Positions 48,601 through 61,931 are shown, counted from the first letter of the stretch. The stretch is DNA of 64,000 nt from Chionis minor (GCA_013398295.1 VZSF01011185.1:62001-126000); one strand, 5' to 3'. The notes: generated from the letters alone by a model not told the origin. Program-made: numbers and translations.

Positions 48601-51527
48601 CTGCTTAACAGGGTTGCTGGGGATGATTGGGAAATCCGGTAGAGTATTGGCACAGCCTTGCTGCCAAGAATAGGAAGTGATTCCTTCAAGTTGTGGCTTA
48701 TCCCATAGGTGAACTAAACTTATCTACAGAATTCAGTAGAGGCACTGTGTTGGGGAATCTGATGTAGATGTAGTGATATCCTCAAAAAAGAACACTAAAG
48801 TGCAGAACTCTTTACATATAAATGTATACAGAAACACAAGAAGTTCTTTGCAGGAGTTTATGACTTCAAATTAAATTATGTCTTTTGGTTGCTGTTTGAG
48901 TTTGGGACATGACCATGCAGACTGAAAGCTACTTTGGCAAAAAATCCTATGATAAAATAACGGAAAAAGCAGACAGGCAAGTTTGAGTCCTCTAGGTTTG
49001 TCATTAATCACAGAAAAAACATGTCAGCTCTGCCACCTCATTGGCTTTTCAACAGCAACTCAAGGTCTCTGGTTCCCCAAGCCTAGACAGTTTTAGACTT
49101 GTACAGGAAACTTAAGCTTTGAAACGTGTCTACTTTTTCTCTAACACCAGATCTTAATGACACCAAACACAATTGCTACCCAGAATTTTCAGCCTGATGG
49201 GATGGTGAGGAATGCCATTGCTGGCAAAATTCATTATTCAACAGGACATCTGTAATCCCCCCCACCCTGTTTTTTGTAACGGTGAATTGGGCCTTTCTAG
49301 GTTTATGCTTCTCCTAAACTATCACTGCAATGTGTGTATCACCAGCACATGTTACTGCCTAAGTCAGCCCACTCTACCAGTCAGATCACTTCCCATTATG
49401 TATAACTGCATTTATTAAAAAGGCAAATATACTGTTTTCTTTGTGCCTTTGAAAATGTTTTATTGCACCCTGAACACATATATGCCATATGTGGAGTTGC
49501 ACACTTTAAAGGTTCCAACAGTAGATTAACTTGTGCTACACTTCCCCATTTAGCTTTTTAAATATTTGTTTGGATGTTTGTTTCTGCAGCGAACAGGATT
49601 TAAAATGACATAAAACCAATAATGAAGCAATAAAGTGCTCCCCTGTGCAGAGTTCATACCACATTTAATTGGCACAATGGGGCAGTTTATGGAAAGTATT
49701 CCTGGATGTGTGAAAGTTTACTGTTATTGTGCTGCAGATGTTTCTAGGTAACCTTTAATAAGAGATGGAAATACAGATCTTTGAGATTGCTGCTTGTGTT
49801 TTATGAGAATTTTTTATAGAAATCTATAGAGATGAGAATGACACAAAATAACGGTGACATTATTGCCCGAGAGCAGGGCACCATTAATGTGTCTCAATGG
49901 GAGCCCAATAAACCCCAGAGTCATAGTGGAGCTTAGTGTGAGTTACAAGTTTGGCTTTTGTAGATAAGTAGACCTGCAGAAAATCAGCAGAGGAGGAAAC
50001 AACTTACAAGCAAGATTGGCAGACAAAATAGTGAAGCTAATTCAGAGACAGGGTAAGACAATGCATTATTTGTAATATTATTCTAAAGTATAAAGCAGTT
50101 ATATATTTATGTCTGTACACATCTATAATGTATACATGTTCTAAATACTTTGTAAATGTGATGCCCTTGTTAATAATGACAGATGCTTAAAATGAGCTCT
50201 GGGAACAATAGGGTGAAAATTTTGCAACAGAACACTAATTTTTTCTGTTGCAGTTTGGTCTGAACGGTTAGTAATATCGACTTAACCTCTCTGAAGTCCC
50301 TAGAAGTGACTAAACCTAAAGTGATTAGTAATGGCTGGGATGTCAGCAGAGGAGATCTGCAAATGGCGTTGCTTGGGTGTCTTAGAAGAGCTGTACAACT
50401 CTTCATGTTTTCTGGGCCTTATCTCTTCATGTCTTTTTCCTATGGTTTTACATTTACCTGTTAGTCCTCTTTGTCATATCATTTATGAACACTTTTACCA
50501 ACAAGGAGTCCAGGATGCCTCATGGACAAAGTACAGTAGTCTGAACTCAGGCTCAAGGAACCTCAGTACAAATGGCTGTAACCTTGGAGAACAGATAGAC
50601 ATATGTTCTCCCAGGGAAAAGAGAAAAAAAAAAAAAAAAAAAAGAAGGCTTTGGGGATGTTAACAACTAAAATTCAGCAAACAGGTTGTAAGCCAGATAT
50701 CTAATCATAGATGTCTAGGACCCTCATATTTATGGTTGCCTTCTTGGAAATGAGAGAATGGTGTGAGCAGGGATTTGAGCATGGGTTTCTCATGTTCTTT
50801 GGGCACTACTATGTGGGTAGAAGTGAAAATGGATAGTGTACCAATCTCTCTCTTTACTTCCTTGAATTTTATTTCAAGTGTCATAAAAATTAATCATCAC
50901 TGTCAGAAAGTCAAAGCAGTACATTATGGATTTCTAAAATATTTTGCCTATTTATTTCAGCTGTGACATCCCAGTAAATTTAATTTGAGAAATTTTCTGT
51001 TTATTCATAGGTTATGAAGGTTTAATGTGTGTTGCAAATAACTGGGTTATTTTGGTGAACCTGCAGAAAATGACCATCTCAGTTACATACAATCTCCACC
51101 TGGGGGAGCTTTCCCGTAGAAATTGAGTCCACAGCAAGTTTGGGTTTTGGATACATTACCATTTGAGCTAGAGAACTCCAGCAGTAAAAGCACATTCAAC
51201 TTTAACCACTTTAACAATTATCATCTTACGTGATATTGCCTAAACCAAAGACATTTTTCATTGGATCTAACAGTGACAACCACCCTTAATTGTTTTCACT
51301 GCATGTTTGAATCAAGATGAGAGATGTATTTTCTTCATGACTAGAGAGACCACTGCTTTGAAAATTTTGTCTCCCTGCAATGACATCTACATTTCTGTTC
51401 CTAATTCACTTGTGAAAATTTGGGTTACATTTGCTGCTGGAATCAGTCATGAACATGTGCCTGCATCTCTGCAGAGTAATTCAGATAATTCCTGAAAGTA
51501 TCCTAAAGAGTCTTAAGGGAAGTAATA
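45681..51527. other. No gene seen; unique sequence with candidate conserved blocks
   Basis: No repeat family or exon is recognised. Two intervals, about 46380-46720 and 49440-49930, have balanced word-rich sequence with homeodomain, GATA and SOX-type words that looks like conserved non-coding DNA; both are raised as findings. A poly-A run lies at 50624-50643 and gives the lysine string in the frame at 50331-50663, which I regard as spurious. Confidence 0.5.
50624..50643. repeat. Poly-A run
   Basis: About 20 A in a row, followed by GAAGGC. No retrotransposed gene body was found upstream, so it is not a convincing processed-pseudogene tail. Confidence 0.9.
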
Positions 51528-51762
51528 AAGATGGTGCCAGACTCTTCTTGAAGGTGCACAATGAAAGATAAGGAGCAACAAACACAAGTTTTAACAAGGA
51601 AAATTTCAAAGTGAGCCTGTGGTATTGTCATCCTTGAAGATTTTTAAAATTTGACTAGACAAGGCTCTGAGCATCCTTCTCCAACTTTGAAATTAGACCT
51701 GTTTCAAAGAGGCAGCTGGACTAAATGGGATCCAGAAGTCACTTCCCACCTAAATTATTCCA
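51528..51762 (+). mobile_element. Ancient CR1 LINE 3' fragment, plus strand
   Basis: Highly diverged, but the order of words follows a CR1 3' end: ATGGTGCCAGACTCTTCTTG, AAGGAGCAACAAACACAAG, TCATCCTTGAAGATTTTTAA, CTAGACAAGGCTCTGAGCA, CTGGACTAAATGGGATCCAG and CACTTCCCACCTAAATTATT. No reading frame survives and the tail repeat is eroded. It looks clearly older than the other CR1 copies in the window. Confidence 0.78.
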
Positions 51763-54700
51763 AGTAGGAACCCGAACTCTGAGACAATGAAAACATTTGT
51801 TTTGACTAACATTGGACCAATTATTTTCCTCTTGTTGTTGTTCCCTTCAGGATTTCATAGACCTCCAAAGAAGTCTAAGAAAGAGTCTGAGAGACTCCTA
51901 TACATGCTTTCAATGTTATCATACTTTCAAAGTCTGAAAGACTGTGAAAGGTTTTACACATGTAGGCTGCAATCACAAATTTGGATGTACATGTCAAATC
52001 AAAAAGGGATTGAACAGGGTTCTAGGTAGCAGGAATTAAGTTTTGTATAATAGCAACTGCAGACATCCATTCCCTCAACCCATCAGGCTCCTGACTGAAC
52101 CTCTTTCCTGCATTGCTTTGGTTGTACGTGAACATTCACTGACCAGTTAGATAAACTCCGTGCTAAACATCGTGGCTTCAGAGTCCTCCTTTTGTTTAAA
52201 AAGTTGAAGAATGTTTTATTTCTGTCACTTAAACCTTTGCAGTAGCTGGCTTTAGAGAGTGAACAATAATGAGTTGTTACACACTGCTGTCTGACTCGTA
52301 TAGCTTCAGCGATCAATATTGTATTTTCTCTGATGCTTATTTGGGGTTTATTTTGCTTTTGTCAGAGGTAAACTCATCTTTTCATGATGAAGATTTTTTT
52401 CCCCTAAGGGTCTACCATACTGATACTGATTTTTTTTTCCCCTAAGACTTCCAACACTTAAATCATTTCATGTACGTTCATTTCCATGGGTGAAAATTAG
52501 GGAATTTTAAATAGATATTTGTTTAGCTTTTTTTTTTTTTTTGCTTTGTAAAATGGCACATCCTATATTCAGTATACTGAACGAATACACTCCATGTATT
52601 CTACCCAGAACAGCACTTCAGTCTCTCTGGCCAAGGACTGTGACTTAGAGGTAGGATCCCTGGGTGGGATCATTTTGACATTAATTAGATGTGACAGCCA
52701 CCCAACACTCAAGGCTTGGTGCAGATCGTGCAAGTGTCAGGAGCTCAGCACATTACAGCGGGAGCTTCTGTCCTTGACAACAGAGAGTGGTGAATATTAA
52801 TCTCACATGCTTAAAAAGGAGTTTGCAATATTCATTGCTTAAAATTGATGGGAGAAGTACCAGCTCATTAAGAGTGGGATTCTTTCATTGTTTCTTGAAT
52901 TTTTAATGTGAGTAGGACTCCTTCCCACAGTACAGCAAAAACGCAGGACAGTAATGCAGGAATGATAAATGTCTGGCTCTGAGAGTCTGTCATACATCCA
53001 GCTATGCAGTACAGACAAATTCAGCCAGATGTTAAAAATGCCTGTGCAGGAACACAGACAGAAATGCCTCAGCAGGAACTGCGAGCACAGATACCTTTGA
53101 AGATGAACTTAGCCCTGGCCCAGTAGACCTGATTCAATGAAGCATGTGGGCATATGATGTCTGGAGACGTCTCCAGATTAAGTGTTTGCTCTGGATCTTC
53201 ATAAAATCACTGAGTTTTCAGTGTGGCTTTCAAAGTAAACACATTGAAGGGCATTGAGAACTGAGGTTGGAGGGAACGAGAGGAGGAAATGAATGTCAGA
53301 GAGGATAAAGCCTGGAATCTTGATTTAGGAGAGCACTCGAATTTAAGCACAAGCCCAAAGCACTTTTCCGCACAGGATGTGTGGGATGAATCTATGCATT
53401 GCAAAATATGACATAATGCTTAGTAGAGTGTGAAATTAATAAGAGAACATGACTATTTAGCACTTGAAACAAGTGTTTTAATCTTTTAATTCCAGCATTA
53501 CTAACAGCCTAAATCTTCATGGGTTGGAGCGGTTTCTTGTACTCTAGACTCCGTTAGTTTCCTAACCTAAGCTAAACAAAGCAAAAAGATGCTAAAGAGA
53601 AGACAGCAACACACCTTCTTCTGTTAACATTGGCCAAAGCATCTAATCTTGTGTTAACAATCTGGTAGGAGTAACTATACATGAGAAGACAAGACGAAGT
53701 AGAGGACAGCACACAGGGTGCAAGTCCTTCATCTTCCAGCATGTCTGTTGAGTCATATTTATTTAATATTTATAAGAGGAGCAGGGCATTTTATGCTTTT
53801 CAGATGTGACATATGGCTTTATAATTTAGGAAAACATAAATTTAAGAAATGTTGAAAGTGCAGTGTCGGATAATGGAGGGTTTTCTAGTCTGTCACAGTG
53901 GTAAGCTGCAGCTCCTTCCAGAAAGAGCTGTCATGAAGAGATTACAGTGCAGAATTACTGGTTATTTGTTTTTCCATGAAGTGGTGCATGATTAGGCAAA
54001 CGGAGCTAGACTGTGAAAGAAGACTAGACACGTATCTTCCTCTGAGACAGGCAGTGGAAGATTTGGTTGAGTTTGAATGGAAATGATCATGGAGCAAGAG
54101 TAAGGCTAAGTATGAATGCCCTTTTCTTCCATATTGACTACTGTTTTCTCTTGGAGAGGTCTAATCCAAAAATGGTTCTAAGAATCAGTGTTGGCAGCAA
54201 TACTGATGAAATCTCCTCTTTCCTCTCCAATTTTTATCAAATTGCCATTTTGTTTGAACTTCAAATCAATTATAATATTCCCATTGAAGTTTTTTGGGGA
54301 TTTTTTGTGGGTCTTTTTTTTTTTTAACTGGTGACATTTTTGTGAGAAAAACGTAATAAACTCCAGGTTACTCTATGCCACAAAACAGAAATACATTTTA
54401 ACAGAAACTTTAGGAGGATCAGCTTATTTGGGAAAAATCATATAACTAGGTACACATTTTTAAGTTGGTGTGATGCATTATTGTTCTTTAGATCTTACAG
54501 ATTTCAGTGTTAAGCACAGACTAGAAATGAGTTTCACTGTGGATCTGCAATGGTGTTTTGTAGTAGTAACACAAAAGATGAAATGAAAGGAACTGTAGCT
54601 ATTTTTGTGATTACAAAAACTTTGTTTTACAGCAGCTTGAAGAACAGTCATAAAACAGCCATCTCTTGTACTAGGCTTGGTATAAAATTGTAGTAAACAC

Positions 54701-55033
54701 TCCCAAAAGTCTTTAGACTGTCTACTGAATGCATTCATGGATGCATTCATGCATGATATTTGGAGGCTATGACCTATTATAATAATATGTGAAGTAAGAT
54801 ATGATAGAACATGAACAGATGATCCAAAATTCCCAGTCCAATCTCCTATTACATTATTCCCATATATTAGCCTACTTACATCTTCGTTTACTGTCTACTG
54901 TTTTCAGGTAGACATTGCTTTTTATTCTGTGGTATAACTGGCTCATAATTATGTCTATATAGTCTACAAAGAAGATATTAAATTATTATTAATTAAATTA
55001 TTATTATGACAATAACATAATATCAGTCTATGA
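51763..55033. other. No gene seen; unique sequence with candidate conserved blocks
   Basis: No repeat family is recognised. The 80-codon frame at 51787-52029 starts with a hydrophobic stretch but has no further support. The interval 52640-52920 (with TTAATTAGATGTGACAG at 52681-52697) and 53750-53960 look like conserved non-coding DNA. An 18-bp palindrome lies at 53160-53177. A poly-T run sits at about 52528-52542. Confidence 0.5.
53160..53177. repeat. 18-bp perfect palindrome
   Basis: TCTGGAGACGTCTCCAGA is its own reverse complement. The centre GACGTC resembles a CRE core. It stands alone in unique sequence. Confidence 0.95.
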
Positions 55034-56190
55034 GTTGCCTATCTGGAATTCTGTAAGGCCTTTGACACAGTCCTGACCAACATCCTTCTCTAAATTAGAG
55101 GGATATGGATTGATGGATGGACTGTTTGGTTGATGAGAAATTGGTTGGATGGTCACATCCAGAGGGTTGTGGTCAATGGCTCAATGTCCAGATGGAGATT
55201 GGTGACAAGTGAGTTCCCTCAGGGGTCCATGCTGGGACCAGTACTGTTCAATGTCTTCATCAATGACATAGACAGTGGGATTGAGTGCACCCTCAGCAAG
55301 TTTGCAGATGACATCAAGCTGAGTGGTGCAGTTGACACACCTGAGGGATGGGATGACATCCAGAGGGACCTGGACACACTCAAGAAGTGGGCTCATGTGA
55401 ACCTCATGAGGTTCAACACAGCCAAGTGCAGGGTCCTGCACCTGGGTCAGGGGAACACCTGGTATCAATACAGGCTGGGGGATGAACTCAATGAGCAGCC
55501 CTACTGAGAAGGTCTTGGGGGTACTGGTGGATGAAAAGGTGGACATGAGCCGATAATGTACACTTGCAGCCCAAGGCCAACTGTATCCTGAGCTGCATCA
55601 GAAGACGCGTGGCAAGCAGGTCGAGGGAAGGGATTCTGTCCCTCTACTCTGCTCTTGGGAGATCTCACCTGAGTACTGTGTCCAGCTCCAGAGCCCTCAG
55701 CATGGGAAAGACATAGACCTGTTGGAGTGGGTCTGGAGGAGGGGCACAATAATGATTAGAGGGCTGGAGCATCTCTGCTATGAGGACATGCTGTGAGAGT
55801 TGAGGCTGTTCAGCCTGGAGAAGAGGAGGGTCCGGGGACACCTTATTGTAGCCTTGCAGTACTTAAAGGGGGCTTATAATAACGATGGAGACAAACTTTT
55901 TAGCAGGGCCTATTGTGGTAGGACAAGGGGTAATAGTTTTAAACTAAAAGAAGGTAGGTTTAGACTAGATATAAGGAAGAAATCTTTCACAATGATGGTG
56001 GTGAAACACTGGTCCAGGTTTCCCAGAGAGGTGGGAGGTGCCCCATCCCTGGAAACATTCAAGGTGAGGTTGGACAGGGCTCTGAGCAACCTGATCTAGT
56101 TGAAGATGTTCCTGCTTACTGCAGGGGGGTTGGACTAGATGACCTTTAAAGGTCAATTCCAACCCAAACTATTCTATGATTCTGTGATTC
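55034..56190 (+). mobile_element. CR1 LINE, 5'-truncated, frameshifted, plus strand
   Basis: About 1.16 kb. It begins inside the RT palm (LEFCKAFDTVL, with a catalytic-type aspartate in AFDTV) and runs through [52 protein letters not shown] and RVLHLGQGN. The first frame breaks near 55507; the remaining ORF2 parts lie in shifted frames (ILSCIRRR-type words near 55590, LEHLCYEDML near 55770, then an open piece 55800-56099 with FSLEKRRVRGHLIVALQYLK). The 3' UTR (TTGGACTAGATGACCTTTAA) and tail ATTCTATGATTCTGTGATTC finish it. Several frameshifts and stops make it inactive. Its 3' UTR subtype matches the stub at 10712-10814. Confidence 0.95.
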
Positions 56191-58118
56191 TAAGACAACA
56201 ACCCATGAAAAACCCATTTGCTCAGGAACGTCCTTCACAGTCATTTTCATGGCATGATACCATTTCTCTTTTTCCTCTCTTTATTTTCCTTCCAATGGTA
56301 TACTGTCATGAATGGTACATACAAAGAAAAATCTTTAAAAAGACAAACCAAAATGGAGAACACTGCAACTAAACAAATTGAAGTCACTTAAGGCAACCCA
56401 GTTTGGTTCCTGAAGCATGCTGTAAATCTATATTTAGACATTTGTATGCAAATGGCTTGATCTTTAGAAGTTTGGTGTCATTCAGTGTCATTTTATGTTG
56501 TTTCACAACTAGTAGCATCTGGCAGAACTCACATCTATATTATTGTTCCATTTATAAATCTCACAGAATTTTATAGTTGTAAGAACTGTGGAAAGAAAAA
56601 CATATTTTATCAGCAAAGGAAACCAATAATCTCATTTATAGAATAATGGAGATTGATCTCCTGCAGTTTGAAGATTTTGTCCTTTATCCCCCAGACTGTT
56701 CAATAGCACACTGGATTCATGGTTAAGAGTACAATATAGTACTTACTATACAATACTGTTACTACAAAAGCAAACATGCCTTCTGGAGCTGAAATTAATG
56801 CCCTCTACAAAGATTTTCCTGAAGGTTGTATCCATTATGACAAATAAATTCTGTACCATGGAAAAATGTTCTTTGATGACCTCTTGGCAGTAGAAGGGTT
56901 CTTTAAGGAGTTTCCTGGTGTTTTTAGCAGTTGTTACTTCGGAAAGCAGGCTGCAATATTTTTGATTACTATATTTCTTCATTCCCTTCATAAGCATATA
57001 GGAGGAAGAGAGGTATTTTTGTGTGTGCTGTAGGAATGATATGCAAGATGTGGTCTGCATTTCTCCACCCAACCCAACTTGTTAGCTTCAGATGCAGACT
57101 GAGAATTTTGTCTGTTGTTTTAATCACTGCTCAAACAACTGAATGCAGGAAATTCTAAAAATGGACATATATCTCCACTCAGATCAGAAAGCAATACAAT
57201 TTTAATAATATTGGAGGAGGTACTATGGGCTATTCTTGCCTCTTGATCAGGATGGAAGGGAGAAGGTGTAGAAGGACTGTACAGCCACGTCAACCACAGC
57301 CACAGAAGCACAAGAAACAGGATGCTAAAAAAAAAGCTCAAATCTGGGAACCCGCCCATCTGATCTGATTTTGTCTTGTTTTTAAGATAGCAGGAATTTA
57401 TACATAAAGAAAAATATTCCTGTTATCATCATCTCCTGCTAACCAGCACAACTCACAATTTCTGTATAGCCACTTGGGCTTTTCAAAGGGCCTGATATGA
57501 AGCTCTGTGTTGATGTTCAGTGCAATGGAACAATCACCCAGAGAGTATTCTAGAATAAAAGTGGTGCATGGCTAGACAGAAAAGTTCCCGGTGATGTCCT
57601 TTGCATCTGACTTCTCATCTTTGGTTGCAGTCCAACCTGAAAAGTCCTGGGGCTGTTCACTGTGAAACTGTTCTGCCAAGGTAGATACAAATGGAGTGTA
57701 CATGAAGACAGCTAGTAATATGCTGAGCTAGTTCTTTGCTTATCTGTGTGATGACTTGCTATTTCCTTTTTTATTAGAAATGTTGCAATGTGAATTCATA
57801 GGTGACATTTTTTTAGAGGAAGGAAGAGGCATAATCTGATACCAGACCCAGTTTTTTTGGGTTAAAGTGAGGTAGGATCTAACACAATAGGGATAAGCCC
57901 CCTTGTCCAAGTCTCTATTGTCTTTTCTGCTTGTAATGACTATACCATTAAGAGTATCTGCTGATCTAGGCAGCTACCCTTTTCCTCAGGAAGCTTGTCT
58001 CCAACCTTTGTTTTTTTCCTGAAGGTTTGTTGTCTCCCAGAATTCAAATGTCGTATGTACACAGGAAGGCTCTTGGGGCAGTGTTGGAACCCAGATAGAT
58101 CTCAATACAATTGTACTT
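56191..58118. other. No gene seen; unique AT-rich sequence
   Basis: No repeat family or exon is recognised. A minus-strand frame at 56746-57072 (108 codons) has no domain. An octamer-like TGTATGCAAATG word occurs near 56443. Confidence 0.55.
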
Positions 58119-58163
58119 ATAGAATCATAGAATCATAGAATCACTTGGGTTGGAAGAGACCTT
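58119..58163 (-). mobile_element. CR1 LINE tail stub, minus strand
   Basis: Only the reverse-complemented tail and first 3' UTR bases remain (ATAGAATCATAGAATCAT, then CACTTGGGTTGGAAGAGACC). At about 45 bp it is one of the shortest recognisable CR1 insertions here. Confidence 0.88.
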
Positions 58164-61100
58164 CCACCCTTGCAGCTCAGAGGTAATGCAGTAGAGGAGA
58201 AAAATATATTCAGTTCATTGTGAAAATGAAAATGTTTCACTGGTTAGAACCTGTGCTGAATGTAAGAGTGAGCTGAGCTTGATGCCACTGTGTATCCTAG
58301 AAAAATACTTCTTCCATGCCAAAATATCCCTTCCCAGGAGTAAAGGGTGGGAAAATGGAAAGACATTCCTTTAAGATCTCACCCTAATCAGACACGTGCA
58401 TGTTATTCTGTCATATAAAGAGATTTCTCTTTCAACTCAGTCATCTGCTCTTCAAGACCTGGTGGGAGCCGGACAGATCAAGCTGCGTGTGGGTGGATCG
58501 AGTCCCAGCAGCAGACAATGAGGTAGCAGCACTCCTTCCAGTTTAATGAGGGCAGAAGGGAAAAACTTATGAAGTGATCAATATCATGAAAGTAATAAGA
58601 ATGTCTTTTAAAAAAATCCCACCATGTTCCTTGCTGCTAAGGCACAAAAGGAGTTAAAAATCAGCATTTTAATGTAGCTTGGCAGATCATTTACAGTGTC
58701 AGCATTTCTTTGTGTGCATTTTGTATCAAGATGTTGTTCTGCTACCATGCCTTTTATCTTACTGGGAAAATCACTACATTTTACAACAGAAGGTTAGATT
58801 TTTCACTTACTTCAGGTGCAGTATTATTTCCAGAAACACATTTCATAATCTTTTTGATACACTGAACACAACATACCTGCATACAGGGTATTTTATTAGC
58901 AGAAAACACAGTGAATTAACGCTTTAATACCATTCTTAAGATTTTGTAGAAAGAATAATACAAAATAATTTCAGATACTTATCCACAATCCCTACGAAAA
59001 CATTTATTCCCACTAAGAAGGCTCAGAAAAATTTTCTCTAACATGCTGAATTATTCCTTTTCTTTCAAATCCCTCTGTAAGAGTAGCTGTGTTTTGAGAT
59101 CTGCAATACACCAAGCTAGAAGTTGTTTATCTTAAAGACACTTATAATTGAGGTAAGGCCCAGCAATAAAGTAGGTGTGTAAGCTTACTGCTCTCACACT
59201 TGTGTGGCCTCGTACTTTATGTGCAGTCAGTAATTATAGCACAAGTCCTTTGAGACAAAGCCTGTAACTTTCAATTAACATTTTTTAGGACTGCCTCCAT
59301 TGGGTAGAGCTGAATAATAAGAGAGATTTTGCCCCACCAGAGCAGGCTGTTGGTCCACCTACCAAATAATACTGTCGTGCTTGTGCCAAAGCAGGTCTTG
59401 GGTCTCTGAAAGGTTGGTAGATTTGTGAGCTTTGAAGTTCTGTTACAGGGAAATTCTTAAAATTACCCTGAAGAAATCAGTACTTTTGCCACTTTTTTCT
59501 AATTCACTTAACATCTGACTGGTGGACTGTGATGGCAGAAGGGTGGTTTTCACTAGTTATAACCCTGCTCTATCCAAATCTCCCCTTAATGAGACTATTT
59601 CTAGGACTTCTTGGCAGGCAGAAGTCTGGGCATTGGAGAAACTTCAAAGCAGGAAGATGCTAAATCTGAGCTAAGAAGTGGTGTTGAAATGCAGGATAAA
59701 TGCAGTGAGGTTCAGTATTATGCTAACTTGACTATATTTCTATCAGGTGCATGAAGCATAAGGAACATCACATGTCTACTCAGAGTGTAACTCACGCACC
59801 TGAGCTGATATTTATTCATGTAGTGCAAAGACAGCATTAGACTTCTGAACTAATTATGAGATTAAGTGGTGCTGAGATTTCGTGCTGTTCCTGTGGGAAA
59901 GGGTGCCTCCCAACTGGGATTTCCATATGCACTTCTCCTGGAAAGCCATGTAAATCAGGCAGCTGCGGTGCAGACCCGTACATCTGAAAGGCAATCTACC
60001 TGTACAAACAAGCAGTCATTATCCTAAACTGTGGAATCGCTGCATGTGAATTGTCACAAAGTAAACCCAGGAAAATGTTAATTTCTTTACAGGTTGTACT
60101 ATTAACAAAAAAGTTCAACCAAAAAAAGTCTGAATTACCTCACGTGTCCACACTGAAGACTTATCTTTCTTGTTTCTACTGTACAGAATGAGATAAGGCA
60201 AAAAGTTTTTCCAAGGTAAGGTGAAAATTGAGTATATTTTACTCATCTTGACAAATATTCCAGGTCATTTTCAGCACACAAGAAAAAGGAAGAACAATGA
60301 AACTCTTCAAGCTTGCTACATAGTTCAGAATAGGAAAATTTACAATTCACATAATTTGACAGCTACTGTGTTCATTCCATTTGCCTGTACTAAAACGAAT
60401 GTTCTTTGGGCATGAAATATGCATATAATTTGGTTTTAACCTGGTCGAAAAAAGGCTAAGTCGCTAGAAATTAGGAGACTGATTTCTAAAGAAAAGAAAT
60501 GGATTTTGGTGGCTAAAGCTTTAGCTCAACTGATTGTTCAAAGGAGTTTAACATGTGGATATAATTTGCTAAAGGATTTCCCAGAGGGCTAATACGGTAA
60601 AAGAAGTCAGATGTGTTACATGGTTAATACAGCTGCTTTGTCATCATAATTCAAGTGGTCATCAATTAGATCAGTGTAATGGGGTAAACCACAAACTGTC
60701 AAAACTATAGGGACCACAAAGAGGACAACCACTGAGACAAAGAGGGGGGAAAATAAAATGCAACAAATGCAAAACTTACATCAATTTGTGGGCTGACAGA
60801 ATGTATTTTTATCATAGATGGACTAGCTAAAACCTCATAAATTATTTATGACAAGATTAATACACTTATAGTCATTAAGAAGTGGTATCACACCTTCTAC
60901 CAAATAACCTGGAGAGGAACATTTGCTGCAGGATGAATATTGGCTAAAATCGGCTATCATCTCAGGTGGAAAGGAAAAATTCATCTCCATTGTCTATTAC
61001 TGACAAAAGCTAAAAAGTAGGAAGGTAAGATATAGTCAAGAAAAAGCCAACTGACTATTAACAAAAAACAAGCACCAGTAAACTGATGTCTCACTTTGTC

Positions 61101-61774
61101 TTGTAAAAAGGCATCAAAGAAGATGCAGGCAAGACAAACTATTTGAAATACTAGAGGAAACAAGGAGCAAATGGACAAGAAAATAGAAGCTGGAACTCAT
61201 CTGCTTCATAGAAAATCTGTAGTTCTGTAGTTCCCGAGGAAAAAGCAGAGACACTCTCAAAACACTAAAAAAAAATTTAAAAATGCCCTTACAGGATTTA
61301 ATGTTAATGTAATCTAGATGGCAAAGGATTTTTGTATGCTACTTTTCCATATTTATGCTGTATTCTTTACATTTTATAACATTTTGCAATTAAACTTTTC
61401 AAGGTTTCAGTTTTATTTGTTGCAGGCAGGTTTATTAGAACATGTGATAATGAATGCATCTCACCCAAAGTTTTTTCTAAAGGTCAGCCAACTACTTATG
61501 CTGGTCATGCGTGCTTCTGCCACAGCCAGCGTCAAATCATATCCAGACAGTTCATGACTCCCTAAGACAGATACCTGAACAAGTGAGATCTTCTCCTAGG
61601 ACATCTTTCTTGCTCTCCAGAGTCTAAAGGGAGAAAAGGAAGTGAGCTTAGATTAGATGCCCACACCTTAGGAACTAGGTAGTTGGCCAAGAAAAGTCCA
61701 ACCGCTGACTGTGAGGGAAAAAGAAAATATAGAATGAGCTATTTGTCATGCCAGAGATGGGTTTATTTGCTTTA
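58164..61774. other. No gene seen; unique AT-rich sequence
   Basis: No repeat family or exon is recognised. Words near 59300-59350 (GCAGGCTGTTGGTCCACCTA) loosely resemble the old amniote repeat called at 63088, but are too diverged to annotate. The frame 61318-61557 is unrecognised. Confidence 0.5.
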
Positions 61775-61931
61775 TGTGGCAAGGTTTTGGTAGTGGGCGG
61801 CTGCAGCGGTGGTTTCTGTGAGAAGATGCCAGGAGCCGTGCCCATATCTCACAGAGCCGGTTACAGCCAGCTCTGAGACAGATCCACCACTGGCCAAAAC
61901 TGAGCCCATCAGCAACGCTGTTGGCACCTCT

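Noticed and set aside
50331..50663. Processed pseudogene with poly-A tail at 50624-50643
   Set aside because: The frame before the poly-A has no recognisable protein, and no flanking target duplication was seen.
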